Source of the DNA: SAR324 cluster bacterium
GTDB taxonomy: Bacteria; SAR324; XYD2-FULL-50-16; JAERRU01
Direction of reading: 5' to 3'
NCBI GenBank assembly: GCA_016735295.1
Contig: JAERRU010000013.1
Location: 1 to 56,692 of the forward strand
Length of the DNA stretch: 56,692 nucleotides
The notes under the pieces were generated by a model that saw only the letters and a list, made by a program, of their open reading frames with translations, made no database searches and had not been told where the DNA came from. A program made the translations under genes and the position numbers. Shown here piece after piece: positions 55,908-56,692 of this stretch (position 1 is the stretch's first letter; every line of letters starts with the position of its first letter).

Positions 55908-55980
55908 AGGCGCGTAGCTCAGCTGGGAGAGCGCTACCTCGACAAGGTAGATGTCGGCGGTTCAAGCCCGTCCGCGCCTA
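55908..55980 (+). tRNA. tRNA-Val (GAC)
   Basis: Acceptor AGGCGCG / CGCGCCT with an A1-U72 pair and discriminator A. D stem GCTC / GAGC; anticodon stem CTACC / GGTAG; loop TCGACAA with anticodon GAC. Base 33 is C, not the near-universal U. T stem GGCGG / CCGTC has one G-U. CCA is not encoded. It precedes infC by about 30 bases with no terminator between. Confidence 0.92.
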
Positions 55981-55997
55981 TATTTTAATAATTCACT

Positions 55998-56004
55998 AAG
56001 GAGG
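55998..56004 (+). promoter_or_regulatory. Strong Shine-Dalgarno of infC
   Basis: AAGGAGG, a full anti-Shine-Dalgarno complement, 5 bases before ATA at 56010 and 8 before ATA at 56013. It is the only perfect ribosome-binding site I found in the window and decides that infC begins at one of these non-AUG codons. Confidence 0.85.
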
Positions 56005-56009
56005 ACTTT

Positions 56010-56540
56010 ATAATAAAAAAAATTCGTCTTACCAATCGAATCAATCGACAAATTAGGGCATCTAAGGTGCGCTTGATAGACGAAGATTCTAAATTATATG
56101 GAGAGATTGGTTTAGCTCAGGCTTTGTTGATTGCGGATAGCCGAGGATATGATTTGGTGGAGATGAGTGCTACACCAAAATTATCTGTTTGCAAACTACT
56201 TGATTATGGTAAATTTCAATATAAAACTGTAAAGAAGTTGGGTCAGGCAAGAAAAAGCCATAAACAATCAGTAACTAAAGAAATTAAGTTTCGCCCCAAA
56301 ATAGATACGCACGACTTTAACTTTAAACTTAGAAATATTTTGAATTTTCTTGAAGAAGGATATAAAGTTAAGGTGGTTATGACATATCGAGGTCGTGAAG
56401 CTTCTTTATCAGCACAAGGAAATAGCATTATTGAGCAATTGCTTGAGAAAACTGATTTAGTGGCCGATGTAGAATCAAAAACCAACCTTGGAGCTAGAGG
56501 GGTAATACTTATTTTATCCGCCAAGCAAAAAAAGATTTAG
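56010..56540 (+). CDS. infC: Translation initiation factor IF-3, AUA start
   Basis: IF-3 checks start-codon pairing and blocks premature 50S joining. The frame has no ATG near its beginning. Starting at ATA 56010 (or ATA 56013) the protein is 176 (175) residues and begins KKIRLTNRINRQIRASKVRLI, the standard IF-3 N-terminus (LTNRINRQIRA). The linker and C-domain (IKFRPKIDTHDF, VMTYRGRE) are complete. Non-AUG starts on infC are a known autoregulatory device in which IF-3 represses its own message. A GTG at 56067 would remove the conserved N-terminus. It follows tRNA-Val and is probably co-transcribed. Confidence 0.95.
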   Translation: MIKKIRLTNRINRQIRASKVRLIDEDSKLYGEIGLAQALLIADSRGYDLVEMSATPKLSVCKLLDYGKFQYKTVKKLGQARKSHKQSVTKEIKFRPKIDTHDFNFKLRNILNFLEEGYKVKVVMTYRGREASLSAQGNSIIEQLLEKTDLVADVESKTNLGARGVILILSAKQKKI

Positions 56541-56607
56541 CTATCTATTTTGGTTAAATATATTATTAGGTTTTTGCTTTAAGAATCGCGAATAATTAAT
56601 GGCTTAA

Positions 56608-56630
56608 TTATCATGACTGGTCATGGTATT
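56608..56630 (+). terminator. Rho-independent terminator after infC
   Basis: Stem TATCATGA with TCATGGTA (one T-G pair) around CTGG, followed by a T-rich run. It lies 70 bases past the infC stop, so rpmI and rplT do not follow in the same transcript. Confidence 0.75.
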
Positions 56631-56692
56631 TTTATTTATTTTTATATTTTTATTTATTTTGATTTAAAATAATCTAAATTTCAATTAAGATT

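Noticed and set aside
56067-56540. infC starting at the GTG at 56067
   Set aside because: This start would delete the conserved IF-3 N-terminus and ignores the perfect AAGGAGG before the ATA codons at 56010/56013.

Overview
The window is AT-rich (by eye about one third G+C), densely coding and lacks phage, IS or CRISPR sequence. It looks like a chromosomal segment of a Gram-negative proteobacterium with a reduced or host-adapted genome. Signs of a flagellated, microaerobic alphaproteobacterium are a cbb3 oxidase with its System I cytochrome c maturation genes, FtsEX-EnvC, FlhA/FlhF/FliD/FliS, an L28 of alphaproteobacterial appearance, a tRNA-Val with an A1-U72 pair, and tRNA-Ile/tRNA-Ala outside an rRNA operon. 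The last point recalls Rickettsiales-type genomes with split rRNA operons. The taxonomic placement is inference and needs rRNA or a marker-protein tree.

Layout: 415-6017 (+) is the respiratory cluster ccoN-ccoO-ccoQ-ccoP-small membrane protein-ccoG-ccoH. 6104-10396 holds an unknown protein and, on the minus strand, fliD-fliS-unknown. 10397-10899 is a non-coding stretch with a compact three-way-junction fold. 10900-13251 has divergent thrS and an IHF/HU gene. 13383-22138 is a long minus-strand run: degenerate LytM protein, secA, ybaB, recR, a double-HTH regulator, hemE, deoC and a metallo-beta-lactamase-fold protein. 22474-26928 (+) carries a secreted protein, an FtsQ-like protein and a strongly degenerate pyruvate phosphate dikinase (PPDK) paralogue.

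26975-30496 has an LPP20-like lipoprotein divergent from tkt-rpe. 30547-34342 (-) is ftsE-ftsX-envC plus an AmgK-type kinase. 34443-38048 (+) is flhA-flhF. 38095-39305 (-) has an unknown gene, rpmB and rpmG. 39626-42994 (+) has an amino-acid permease, an aldo/keto reductase, an S24-type repressor without its catalytic dyad and a damaged tandem copy of that repressor's 3' half. 43010-53596 (-) runs scpB, proB, PBP1a, two unknown or membrane genes, a queuosine-precursor transporter, a MurU-like nucleotidyltransferase and ccmA-ccmB-ccmC-ccmD-ccmE. 53757-56540 (+) is pdxA-trmH, then tRNA-Ile, tRNA-Ala, tRNA-Val and infC.

Functional links: ccm genes supply covalent haem to CcoO and CcoP, and hemE supports haem synthesis. 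ftsEX with envC controls septal peptidoglycan hydrolysis, while PBP1a builds the wall and the AmgK/MurU pair could recycle MurNAc. The flagellar genes are scattered. Recurrent themes are enzyme families that have lost catalytic residues (PPDK, M23, S24), near absence of Shine-Dalgarno sequences except in front of infC, and palindromic elements in several intergenic regions.
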